Notes under the pieces: model-generated
Databases searched by the model: none
Seen by the model: only the letters and a program-made list of their open reading frames with translations
Told to the model about the DNA's origin: nothing
Made by a program: the position numbers and the translations under genes
Origin: CAVTAV01 sp963732795
Lineage (GTDB): Bacteria; Pseudomonadota; Alphaproteobacteria; CAVTAV01
Reading direction: 5' to 3'
Assembly: GCA_963732795.1 (NCBI GenBank)
Contig: CAVTAV010000006.1
Span: 496,001 to 560,000 of the forward strand
DNA: 64,000 bases
Shown: one piece after another, positions 55,110-64,000 of the stretch
Numbering within the stretch: the stretch's first letter is position 1
How the letters are laid out: every line of letters starts with the position of its first letter

Positions 55110-55709
55110 ATGATGACCAAGCGCGATTTCATCAAATCCACGGTAGCGGCCGGCGCGGCGACGGGCGTCGCCCGCCCGGCCCTTGCGACATTCGCCTTCG
55201 CCACCGTCGCCCCGGCCTACGCGCCGAATGCCATCGCCGCCGCGGTCTATGACGACCGGATCCCGGAATCCCACGCCTTCGCCTTCGAATGCTCTCAGCG
55301 CAGCATCCGGCCTGTGGCCATGAACGGCGACATCGCGGCCGTGTGGAACGGGCCGCTGGCCGCGCTTCTCGACGAGCGGCCCAAAGCCCGCATCGCCGGG
55401 CTCACGACGACGGAAGATTTCGAGACGCTGAGAAAACTCGCCGCCGGGCGCTCCCTCTCGACGCTTTTCGAAGGCTCGCACGATTTCCGGCCCAACCGCA
55501 TGACCACCGAGATCGTCCATGCCGGTCCGCGCGCCGCCGATTTCGTCTGGATGATGCGCGATGCCGGCCCCGACTGGGCGCCGACCATCGCCCATGCCGT
55601 CCTCGTCGCGCCCCTCAAGGGCCCCGGCCGTCAGCACGAGCGTGTCGTTACCTTGGGCGCCAAGGCCCCGTCGACGACGGAGCCGCTGACCTCTTGGGTG
55701 CTGGGTTAG
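55110..55709 (+). CDS. Tat-signal protein of unknown function
   Basis: 199 residues, with a twin-arginine-like start (KRDFIKSTVAAGAATGVARP); the remainder (FAFECSQRSIRPVAMNGDIA, AAVWNGPLAALLDERPKARI, RMTTEIVHAGPRAADFVWMM) matches no family I recognise. The TKRDFIKST motif has only a K-R pair, so Tat export is likely but not sure. It starts 22 bases after oxygenase 3 and is on the same strand, so probably in the same operon. A periplasmic accessory or binding role would fit. Confidence 0.65.
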   Translation: MMTKRDFIKSTVAAGAATGVARPALATFAFATVAPAYAPNAIAAAVYDDRIPESHAFAFECSQRSIRPVAMNGDIAAVWNGPLAALLDERPKARIAGLTTTEDFETLRKLAAGRSLSTLFEGSHDFRPNRMTTEIVHAGPRAADFVWMMRDAGPDWAPTIAHAVLVAPLKGPGRQHERVVTLGAKAPSTTEPLTSWVLG

Positions 55710-55713
55710 CCCT

Positions 55714-57006
55714 TTAGGAGCTTTTCTCGCCCGAAAGCTGGGGCTGGTAGAGCGCGGCGCGCTCCGAGGTCTTGATGCCCTGGCCGACGCCGAGATGGAT
55801 CTTGCCGAGCATCTCGGCGACGTTGTCGTATTGCGCCGAGACATGGCCGCGATAGATCGAGGCGTCGCGGTAATAACGCTGCATCCGTTGGCCGTCCTTG
55901 GCGGCGGCCGAGCTCGCGGTGCGGAACAGCATCTCGACGACTTCCCAGACCAATCTTCCGGCATGTTCGTAGCTGGCCATCAGCTCGATATCCTCTTCGA
56001 GCGTGAACGGCTCGCCGCCGTCATGACCGCGCCGGCAATACGCCATATACATCTCGCCGCCATTGATGCAGATCCGCTTGGCGGCGTTCAACATGCCGAT
56101 CGCGAGTCCCAGATAGCGCTGATAATCGCTCCGCAGATAGCGCGGCATGATCGGGGCGACGAGGGTCTTCTTGGTGCGGATGATCTCCTCGTATTCGTCG
56201 AGCGCGGCGTAGCCGAGGCCGACCATGATCGACACGAGCTCGCCGTGGAAGAACGACATGCTGCGGCCGGCATACATGCCGTTGTTATGAAGCCGGGAGC
56301 CCGGCGTGCCGTCCGACACGTCGATATCGGTCATGTCGAGCTGGATGACGTGGCTCCGCGGCAGATCTGCGCCGTCGACCCGGATCGAGTTGGAGCCCGA
56401 GCCCTTGAGGCCGAGGATCGCCCCCCAATCGTCGAGCATCACCCAGTCCGAGCGGGGAATGAGCGCGATGCCGGAGGCCGGCGGATTGCCCTCACCCGTC
56501 GGGATCAGAACCGAGGGCATGAAATGGGTCGAATAGGGCGCGCCCGAGGCATAGCCCCATTGGCCTTTGACGAACCAGCCGGTCTCGGTCGGCGTCGCGG
56601 TGCCTTGCGGCGCGGCGACGCTCGGGGCGGAAAACGCGCCGTCCGGGCCGAAGCCCGCCGCCTGAGCGTCCTCCTCGAAATACGAGCCGAGCAGGAGCGT
56701 ATGACCGCCGCCGACGGTCAGGCACCAGGAGGTCGAGGGATCGCCTCGGGCGATCTCCATGGCGATTCGGTAGAAGGTCGTGACGTCGAACTCGTAGCCG
56801 CCGTAGCGCCGCGGCTGCATGCAGCGATAAAAGCCGGCCCTGGAGAATTCCTCATGAAGCGCCGGAGAGTGCACGCCGCGCCGTTCGGTCTCGTCCTGCT
56901 CTTCGCGCAATCTCGGGATGAGCGCCGTGGCCCGGGCAACCATCTGATCGGGCGTCAGATCCGGTTCCGGCACGGGCACGGTCCGGCTTTCGAGCGTGCT
57001 GCTCAT
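55714..57006 (-). CDS. Acyl-CoA-dehydrogenase-fold aromatic monooxygenase (two-component, HpaH/HsaA/GraA-like)
   Basis: A 430-residue flavin monooxygenase oxygenase component with the acyl-CoA dehydrogenase fold. N-terminal RATALIPRLREEQDETERRG and CMQPRRYGGYEFDVTTFYRI, then GDPSTSWCLTVGGGHTLLL (the family's flavin-binding region), VKGQWGYASGAPYSTHFM, GLKGSGSNSIRVDG, and a C-terminal four-helix bundle (LRSDYQRYLGLAIGMLNAA). It needs a separate FMN/FAD reductase, not encoded nearby. The gene beside it is a hydroxyquinol-type dioxygenase, as in resorcinol (gra) operons, so resorcinol or a related phenol is a reasonable substrate. Frame intact; ATG 57006. Confidence 0.85.
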   Translation of the reverse strand: MSSTLESRTVPVPEPDLTPDQMVARATALIPRLREEQDETERRGVHSPALHEEFSRAGFYRCMQPRRYGGYEFDVTTFYRIAMEIARGDPSTSWCLTVGGGHTLLLGSYFEEDAQAAGFGPDGAFSAPSVAAPQGTATPTETGWFVKGQWGYASGAPYSTHFMPSVLIPTGEGNPPASGIALIPRSDWVMLDDWGAILGLKGSGSNSIRVDGADLPRSHVIQLDMTDIDVSDGTPGSRLHNNGMYAGRSMSFFHGELVSIMVGLGYAALDEYEEIIRTKKTLVAPIMPRYLRSDYQRYLGLAIGMLNAAKRICINGGEMYMAYCRRGHDGGEPFTLEEDIELMASYEHAGRLVWEVVEMLFRTASSAAAKDGQRMQRYYRDASIYRGHVSAQYDNVAEMLGKIHLGVGQGIKTSERAALYQPQLSGEKSS

Positions 57007-57076
57007 GAGAAATCTCCGTCCGCAACTGGAGCCGGATCCCAAACCGGTCCGGCTCCCTTGACCCAGCCTCCGCTCT

Positions 57077-57983
57077 CTACTGGGCGGCGGCGACCTTGGA
57101 CGGGTCGGCGCCCATGCGGCCGCTCGCTTCGGTCTCGGCCGCGCGCGACAGCGAGAAGTCGAAATGGAGGCTCGGAATGCCCGGGATCGGCGAGTCGGGA
57201 TCGTTCGCCTTCTCCTCGACCACGAGATCGGCCGCCGCGCCGAATACCTCGTCGGAATCGAGATAGTTCGACCCTTCGACATAGAGCGCCGAGACCAGCT
57301 CGCGATAGCCCGGCGCGCTGATCAGGAAGTGGATATGGGCGGGGCGGCAACCTTCGCGGTTCTGCGCGCGGATCATGTCGCCGACCGGGCCGTCCATCGG
57401 GATGTAATAGCCCTTGGCGCGCACGCTTCTGAGATAGAAGTTGCCGTCCTTGTCGGTATGGAAGACGCCGCGATAATCGATATTCGCTGCCGTCGCCCTG
57501 CTGCAGGTCGTAGCTGCCGTCGCTCGCGGTCTGCCACACCGTGACCTTGGCGTCCGGAATCGGCTCGCCTTTCACATTGGTGATCTTGCCGAAGAGGCAA
57601 ACCTGCTGCGACTTGTCCTTCTTGGAGATGCAGTCGCCGAGCTTCATCTCGGGCGCGTCCTCGCGATAGAACGGGCCGAGCAGGCTGGTGTGGGTCGCCT
57701 CTTCGATCGCCGTGCGGTCATGCAAGGTGTTGATCAGGGTGCTCGAGCCCAGCGTATCCGAGAGCAGCACGAATTCCTGACGCACCGGCGTGGTGATGTG
57801 GCCGACCCTGGTCAGGAACTCGATGCCCGCCATCCATTCCTCGGGCGTCAGCTTCATTTCGCGCGTGAAGTCGTGCAGATGCTTGACCAAGCAGGCCATG
57901 ATCTCGCGGAGCCTTGGATCCGGCGTCGTGGACATCCGTTCGATGACGGCGTCGGTGATGTTTTCGGTGGTGAATTCGTACAT
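57077..57983 (-). CDS. Intradiol dioxygenase, hydroxyquinol/catechol 1,2-dioxygenase type, one frameshift
   Basis: A non-heme Fe(III) intradiol dioxygenase, about 300 residues. N-terminal helical domain RLREIMACLVKHLHDFTREM, EFLTRVGHITTPVRQEFVLL; then GPFYREDAPEMKLGD, VTVWQTASDGSYDLQQ, and iron ligands Tyr in the IDYRGVF segment, Tyr in GYYIPMDGP, and His pair in CRPAHIHFLISAPGYRE. One extra base near 57481 breaks GSEIDYRGVFHTD. ATG 57983 is likely. It precedes the monooxygenase gene on the same strand, supporting a hydroxyquinol route. Confidence 0.9.
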
Positions 57984-58099
57984 TGCCAGTTGTCCCCCTT
58001 GTATAGCGGTGCTTTGGGCCGATGTTGGCGGTTAGCTTAGCCCAGAAAAATGACAAAGCAACAGAGGCCGTCCATGATTTGGCCACCTGCGAACCGGTT

Positions 58100-60206
58100 T
58101 CAATCCATCAGCTTGCGGGTGAAATAGACGAGCTGCAGGGCGGTCGTATGGGCGCCTTCCTTGAGATTGGCGCCCGAGCCGTGGCCGCCTTCCGAGACCT
58201 CGTAGAAATAATAGGGAATGCCGTATTCGGCGAGGCGGGCGGCGAATTTGCGGGCGTGCTGCGGGCCGACCCGGTCGTCCTTGGTGGTGGTCCAGACCAG
58301 GGGCTGGGGATAATCCACGCCGCGCTTGATATTGGCATAGGGCGAGATCTTGGCCAGGAACGCGCGTTCCTTGGGGTTCGAGACGCTGCCATATTCGCCG
58401 ACCCAGGACGCGCCGGCGTCGATCTTCTCGTAGCGCAGCATGTCGAGCAGCGGCACCTGGATATCGACCGCGTGCCACATTTCGGGATGCTGGTTGAACT
58501 CGACCCCCATCAGAAGCCCGCCGTTTGAGCCGCCCTCGATGCCGAGCCGGCGAGGGCTGGTGATGCCACGGTCGATCATGTCGCGCCCGACGGCGGCGAA
58601 ATCGTCGAAGGCGCGCTGACGATGAGTCTTCAACGCTGCATCATGCCAGGCCGGGCCGAATTCGCCGCCGCCTCTTATATTGGCGACGGCATAGACCCCG
58701 CCTTTTTCGAGCCAGAGCTTGCCCATAGTCGCCGAATAGCTCGGCGTCACCGAGACCTGGAAACCGCCATAGGCATAGAGGATGGTCGGGTTTGCGCCGT
58801 CGAGCTTCATGTCCTTTTTGTGTACGACGAAATAAGGGACCTTCGTGCCGTCCTTCGAGGTCGCCTCGAACTGCTCGACGACCAGATCCGAGGCGTCGAA
58901 TTTCGCCGGCAGGGATTTCACCTTGCCGACGGTGCCGGACTTGGTATCCGCGAGCCAGAGGCTCGACGGCTGGAGAAAGCCAGAGACTTCGAGGAAGGCC
59001 GAGTCGCCATGGGTATCGGCGCTGACGATGTCGATCGCGTCGTTGTCGGGAAGCGGCAATTTCCGTTTCGACCAGGAGCCATCCGCCGCACGGCGATAGA
59101 CATAGGCACGGCCCCGGACATTATCGAGCGTGGTGACGACGAGCGCATCCTTGGTCGCGATGGCGCTCTGGAAACTGTCGCGCGCGCCCGGCGTGTAGAT
59201 GACGGTCGGCTTCAGGTGCTCCGGTTCCGCCGTCGCCTCGTCGAGGTCAAGGGCCACGACCATGCCTTGCGTGAGATGCCGATCGGCGGAGGGCGACCAA
59301 TCCTGCTGCAGGCTGACGATGAGCTGCCCGCTGACCAGGGCCTGGATCGACGCCTTCGGCGGTAAGGCGAGCTTCTCGTTGCCTTGGGGCGTGACGAGGA
59401 AATAGTCGGTCTCGAAGAAGGACGGCGAGCGCGCGATGAGCGTGGCTTGGTGTCCGTCGCCGTCGTGAAGCGTCATCGGCGAGACCCCGACGTCGTCACG
59501 CGAGCCCCGATAGAATCTCTTTCGCCTTGTCGAGCGGCTGGCCGCGCTTGAGGCGCTTGACGATGAAGGGATAGCCCGAGGTGGTCAGATCGCCGGGCGT
59601 CCATTCCCGCGCGACAAGAAGCGTGTCGGGGTCTTCCCAGGCGACATCCTGCTTGCCGTGCGGGAGCGCGAATCCGCCGTCGACGAAGGACTTGGCCGCG
59701 ACGTCGAATTCTCGAACCGTCGTCGCGTCCTCGCCCCCATCCGAGAGATTCAACAGGCAGCGGCGCTCCTCGGGCTCGGCGCAATTCGCGCCGCGCCAGA
59801 CCCAATTCGCCTTCGCGTCCTTTGCCACCGTGTCGAGATCGAGGATGGTGGTCCAGGACGGCATGGCCTTGTGATAGTCATCGACAGATGTCGTGCGCCA
59901 GATGCCGCGCACATGGTCCGCATCGCGCCAGAAATTGGCGAGCTTGCCGCCGAGGAAGGCCGGCATCGGAATGCGGTCCTCGGCCTCGGCGATCTTGAGC
60001 GCCCCCCGGTAAATTTCCTCGAACCGCGGATCCTTTTCGAGAACCGCCGAGGTCTTGGCGTTCTGTGCCTTCACCCACGCCAAAGTGCGGGGACTGTCGG
60101 TCTCTAGCCAGATATAGGGATCTTTATCTTTGGCGGCCGATGCCATGGCGGCGGTTGCTCCGGCAATGACGGACAGGATCAGGACGATGAGAGGCCGGAT
60201 GGTCAT
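58100..60206 (-). CDS. Prolyl oligopeptidase family serine peptidase, one frameshift
   Basis: S9A-type peptidase, about 700 residues, with a signal peptide (LIVLILSVIAGATAAMASAA), so probably periplasmic. Propeller region DPYIWLETDSPRTLAWVKAQ and SWTTILDLDTVAKDAKANW; catalytic domain with the Ser in IEGGSNGGLLMGVEFNQ, Asp in TTTKDDRVGPQHARKF and His in EVSEGGHGSGANLKEG. The frame shifts at about 59505 (one extra base, ILSGSRDDVGVSP). ATG 60206 is preferred over an ATG 42 bases earlier. The first half was read in one frame and the second in another. Confidence 0.9.
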
Positions 60207-60270
60207 CGAAGGAATTCCCCAGCTATTGGCGCGGGAAAACCTTAACAATCGTATCGATGGCCGCCAAGGC

Positions 60271-62638
60271 TCAGGCTTGGGGCGTGTCGGCGGATGACGC
60301 CTCGGGCTTGCGCTTGCGGGGGATCAGCCGGGCATAGGCGAACCGGACCAGATCCCGGGCCACGGCGCGGGTATGGGGGTTCTGCACCAGCACTAGGACG
60401 GAGCCGAGCCCGGTCACGGGGACGGCGTAGTCCCGCGTCGAAATGCCGCTCTCGACCCAGTCCAGCTTGAACTCGTCATGACGCGGCATGAGATCGATCA
60501 GCCAGCCGTTCCTGAATGCCTCCTCCAGAAAGGCCTCGACCCTCATGGTGCCGACCGCATGGGTGGCGAACTCGGTGTCGAAGGAGGAGAAATAGCCGAT
60601 GAACCGGCCGCCGCAGACGAAGCCGAGCTGGGCCGAGACGATCCTCTCGCCCACCTTGAGGGCCACAAGATGGAGATTCCCGGTGGCAAGCGCGCGCCGC
60701 GCCGTCTCGGTCATCCAGGACGCGACCGCCTTGCGGGCGAGGAACGGGCTCGGCAGCCGCCGGCTCCTAAGCCAGGCGAGCTTCTGGCTGACGCTTTCGC
60801 TGACGATATCCGCAATTGTGTCGGGATCGGTGACGGTCTCGTAGACGACCGGCCCGATTGCTTCCAGGTTCCGCCGCCGCCGCCGCAGGTTCCGCCGCCG
60901 CTTGGCCGGCTTCGATTGGATATAGGCCTCGAAGCCGCCCTCGATCTTCTTCGGATCCAGGGTGTGGCTCGCCATCGGTTCGGACTGGATCGAGCGGTGC
61001 GGCCCAAGGAGCCGGGCGAGGGGGCTGCCGTCCTGGACGTTCGGCAGGCGGATCGCGTCGATCTTGGCGGCGCGGATGCCGCTCCAGACCGCGTCGTATA
61101 TCGCCTCGTCATTCGCGGCATCGCCCGCGACCAGCATGTCGCAATATTGCCCCGTATCCGCGCCCAGCGCTTCGCCCCATCTGAGCGGCCCGTATCGCCG
61201 CACCGTAAGCGGCAGCAACGCGACCAGCTTGCCGCCGCGCCGGACCGTGACGATCTGGGGATAGACACGACTGCCGTTCGAAAAGGCGTCGACCCAGCTT
61301 CGGCACCAGTCGAAGGACAGGAAGTAGCAGTCGGTTGTCGACCGCCGCCAGAGGTCCTGCCACTCGGCCTGGATGCCGTCGACGTCCCGAGTGACCTCGA
61401 CGCGCGGCGTGGTGTCGGCTTGGCCGGAGTCAGTTCGACTGGAGTCGGCCGGCTTCTGGCGGGCTCCGCCGCGAAGCCGGGTATAGGCGACTTTCGCCGC
61501 GCCGCGCACGACGGCGCGGACACGCGGATTTTGGACGAGCGCGAGGCATGAGCCGGACCGGGTGACGGGCACCGCGAAGCTTCGCGTGAGCACGCCGTGA
61601 TCGACCCATTCGAGCTTGAACTCCTCATGGCGCGGCATGAGGTCGATCTCGAGTCCCTGGCCGAACACGTCCTCGATGAAGGCGGCATATTGCATCCGGC
61701 CAACGGCGTAGCTGCTGAAGGCGATGTCGAAGGACGAAAGATAGGCGGTGAACCGCCCGCCACAGATAAAGGCGACCTGGGCCGAGATGATATGCGCGTC
61801 GACCTTGATCACCGAGAGATGCAGATGTCCGCCCTCGAGCGCCCTGCGGCCGACGTCGGCGAGCCAGTCGGCCACGCCCTTGCGCGAGAGGAAACGGCCG
61901 TGCGAGCGGCGGTCGTCCAGCCAATCGAGCTTATGGCCGATAATGGTTGCCGCGACCTCATCGAGCCGGTCGGGATCGGTAATGACCTCGTAGCTGACGG
62001 GACCGGCCTCTTCGAGCCGCCGCCGCCGCCGCCGCATATTCTTGCGCAGGCTCGACGAACGGCTCTTCATATAGCTGTCGAAGCTGTCGAACGTGCTTGT
62101 GTCCAACACGCAGGACGGAATGGGGTCCGACTGGATCGTGCGCCGTCTCGCGACGAGAGCGGCAAGCGCGCTGTCGTCGCGGACATTGAGGAATTGGAGG
62201 AGGTCGATGCCGGTCGCGGCGATGCCGTCCCACAGCGCGGCGAAGATCGGCGCGCGGGATTCGTCGTCGGCATCGATCAGCATGTCGCAATATTGGCCGG
62301 ACGCCGCACCGATCAATCTCGGCCGAGGCCAGGGGCCCGAAACGCGAGACGACCAGCGGCAGCACGGCCACCAGATGTCCGGCGCGCCGAGCCGTGATCG
62401 TGATGGCGCGCGAGCCCGCATGGGTCCCGAAATTGTCGAGCCAACTCTTGCACCAGTCGTAGGAGACGAAGTAGTTGCCGCTGCCGCTTGCCTCGAACAG
62501 GTCCCGCCAGTCGCGCTTCAGCGCCTCCAATCCCTCGACGCCATAGGCGACGCTCACGCTTATCGGGGTGGCGCTTTTGGGAGCGTCGTCCGCCGGGCGG
62601 ACGAGAGGGATGTCGAAGTCGCGATAATCGGGCCGCAT
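60271..62638 (-). CDS. Tandem GNAT (CelD/BioF2-like) protein, one frameshift
   Basis: About 788 residues with two copies of a GNAT-type domain like that of CelD/FemAB-related polysaccharide proteins. Each copy has matching blocks: SYDWCKSWLDNFG and SFDWCRSWVDAFS, QYCDMLIDADD and QYCDMLVAGDA, MPRHEEFKLEWVDHGV and MPRHDEFKLDWVESGI. One extra base near 62328 breaks GPLASA. The start ATG 62638 lies one base after the stop of the upstream FAD gene. Acyl or peptidyl transfer to a glycan is a family-level guess; no sugar is known. Confidence 0.8.
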
Positions 62639-62639
62639 G

Positions 62640-63859
62640 TCACGCTCGCTGGATGGCGGCGGCACCGAGATGGACGAGCGACCGGCCCAATTCCTGGCGC
62701 GCCAATAGGGGCCTTCCTTGAGCGTCATCGCGCGCAGGCGGAATGCCTTGCGGAGACAAAAGGCTTCGTTTTCGACTTTGACCGGATCTTCGTAGAACGC
62801 CGCGATCTTTTCCGCGCCCATGCCGTCGGTTTCGAGCCATTCGGGGATATGGACATTGCACAGCCGCTCGATATCCACGAGCGCCTTGGTGACGCCGGTG
62901 CCCGCGGCGGGACAGGACGTCGAATAGGCATCGCCGACCAGGACCATGCCGGGCTGCACGAACGACTTCGAGACATAGAGGTCGATCGGGCGGATCTTGA
63001 CCTTGTCGGTGACCACGAAGTCGCCCGAGAATGCGCCTGAGGCCGGGCATCGCCTCGATGTAGCGTCTTTTCGGGCTCGGAGCGCAAGCGGTCGAGCCAG
63101 GGATCCTTCATGTCGCGGTAGATGAACATGTTGCTGCGCATCACCGGGCCGATCGGGAAGAAGGCGATATAGGCGATCCGGTCGGTCTGGCTTTCCGGAA
63201 AATAGCTGAGCGCCGGGAAACGGAAGCCGTTGCCGTCCGCGGGCGCGAGATCGAAGCCGATGCTCAGGGAATGGCACGTGCTGAGGATCTCCCGCTCCAT
63301 GCCCAGGGACTGGCGCAGGCCGAGGCTGAGGCCGTTGGCGAGGATCGCGAGCCGCGCCGAGACAGTTTCGCCATTTGCGAGCTTGATTGTCTGGCGGTCT
63401 GGTCCGTTGGTCAGGGAATCGACGCGGGATTCGATGAAATCGACGCCCGGCGGAATCTCGCCGCGCACCGCGTTCACCAGCATGTCGTAATAGAAATAGC
63501 ACTCGCCGTTATGGGCTTTTTCGAGCTTTTTGCCGGAGCGCACGATCCAGAGTTTCTCGGTCCGGGTCGAGGCGCGGAAAACCGCCTCGGCGAGCCCGGT
63601 CTTGAGCAGAACCTCTATTTGCCTGCCGTCGAGCTTTTCGCAGCGGAAATCGCGGGGAAAATCCTTGTGGAGATCGATAAGAACGGCGCTGTAGCCGGCG
63701 CGTCCCAGCATCGCCGCCGCCAGATGACCCCGCGATGCCGCCGCCGACAATCGCGACATCGGTATGGCGTATCGGCGAGGTGGGTTTGGCTTCGTGATGA
63801 CTTGGCGCGTTATGGCCGTTTGTAAGCCCGGCCTGGCCCACGCTCTTGGTGTCGGACAT
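62640..63859 (-). CDS. FAD-dependent monooxygenase/tryptophan-halogenase-like protein, frameshifted
   Basis: A flavin monooxygenase of the halogenase/geranylgeranyl-reductase type, about 405 residues. FAD motif VAIVGGGIAGSLAAAMLGRA, then FPRDFRCEKLDGRQIEVLLK, ESRVDSLTNGPDRQTIKLAN, FDLAPADGNGFRFPALSYFP, and GDAYSTSCPAAGTGVTKALV, the FAD pyrophosphate motif. Extra bases are inferred near 63737, 63052 and 63029, and a base may be lost near 62690, giving the end GRSLVHLGAAAIQ. No WxWxIP halogenase motif is seen. As read, the frame runs straight into the GNAT gene, but the alternative stop at 62640-62642 is more natural. Confidence 0.78.
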
Positions 63860-64000
63860 CGGTAATCCCTTGGGGCGACTGCCAGCCCCCGCGACTAAGT
63901 CCGATTTCTATAGGGCACAATGTTAAAGGAATGCCTTAAGCGAAGGCCGGGTTGGCGGTCTTGGATTAAGCCGCCATCGGCCGCAAAACGTCCTGAATTC

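Noticed and set aside
50429..55204. Three very long open frames on the minus strand opposite the oxygenase genes
   Set aside because: They mirror the codon-position GC bias of the plus-strand genes, have low-complexity Arg/Ala/Gly/Asp content and no recognisable motif, while the plus frames have all iron ligands.
55795..57321. A 508-codon plus-strand frame over the monooxygenase gene
   Set aside because: No domain signature; the minus-strand frame matches the HpaH/HsaA family over its full length.
62640..62720. A true flavin monooxygenase-GNAT-GNAT fusion protein as the preferred call
   Set aside because: One frame gives a natural C-terminus (GRSLVHLGAAAIQ) and a stop one base before an ATG, and this region has several other frame errors. 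Kept only as an alternative in the findings.

Overview
The window is about 64 kb of GC-rich DNA from an alphaproteobacterium. The best taxonomic signs are the block hemC-hemD-mic60-like-hemY (a mitofilin-like gene inside the heme operon is an alphaproteobacterial arrangement), the SUF operon led by an Rrf2 regulator, and divergent phaC/phaR. No species can be named. I see no insertion sequence, prophage, CRISPR array or rRNA; one tRNA-Thr is present. Several intergenic gaps hold palindromic repeats of the CGTCAT...ATGACG kind.

Layout. 0-7.4 kb: truncated gpsA, a VOC protein, a flavodoxin, tsaD, then heme genes hemC, hemD, mic60-like and hemY, and tRNA-Thr. 7.5-16.3 kb: exported SNase-like nuclease, Tat-exported metallo-beta-lactamase-fold hydrolase, a three-gene ABC-2 exporter, a dienelactone-hydrolase-like gene, and a redoxin/DsbD (ScsB-like) thiol pair. 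16.5-21.9 kb: surface-glycan genes (glycosyltransferase, Wzx-type flippase, ATP-grasp ligase, alpha/alpha-toroid protein). 22-24.3 kb: adrenodoxin-type ferredoxin with its reductase, a small membrane protein and a DUF2089 regulator. 24.4-31.2 kb: SUF iron-sulfur operon (Rrf2 regulator, sufB, C, D, S, U, T, A). 31.3-32.4 kb: thiolase.

32.6-38.9 kb and 47.2-58 kb together look like an aromatic/lignin-fragment catabolic region. It holds a PQQ dehydrogenase with cytochrome c, LigA/LigB extradiol dioxygenase subunits, a molybdenum hydroxylase (large plus 2Fe-2S subunits), a 4-alkylphenol-type flavocytochrome, a DUF6152 protein with an unknown partner, three tandem lignostilbene-dioxygenase-type oxygenases, an acyl-CoA-dehydrogenase-fold aromatic hydroxylase and a hydroxyquinol-type intradiol dioxygenase. 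A coherent reading, by inference, is exported oxidation of phenolics feeding electrons to cytochromes, cleavage of stilbene-like C=C bonds to aromatic aldehydes, and ring cleavage through protocatechuate-like and hydroxyquinol-like routes. Between these blocks lie a DUF1003 protein, a small secreted protein, a flavin monooxygenase, an Nramp-related transporter, a MetE-like methyltransferase, phaC/phaR and a SleB-type wall hydrolase. 58-64 kb: a prolyl oligopeptidase, a large tandem-GNAT protein and a flavin monooxygenase/halogenase-like gene.

A caution that affects reading. About twenty genes, including essential ones (hemC, sufB, sufD, sufS), are broken by single-base shifts, mostly one extra base, while other long stretches (5.8-12.6, 13.4-24.9 and 46.4-57.4 kb) show none that I can see. 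I treat these as probable sequencing or assembly errors and give whole-gene coordinates across the shifts.
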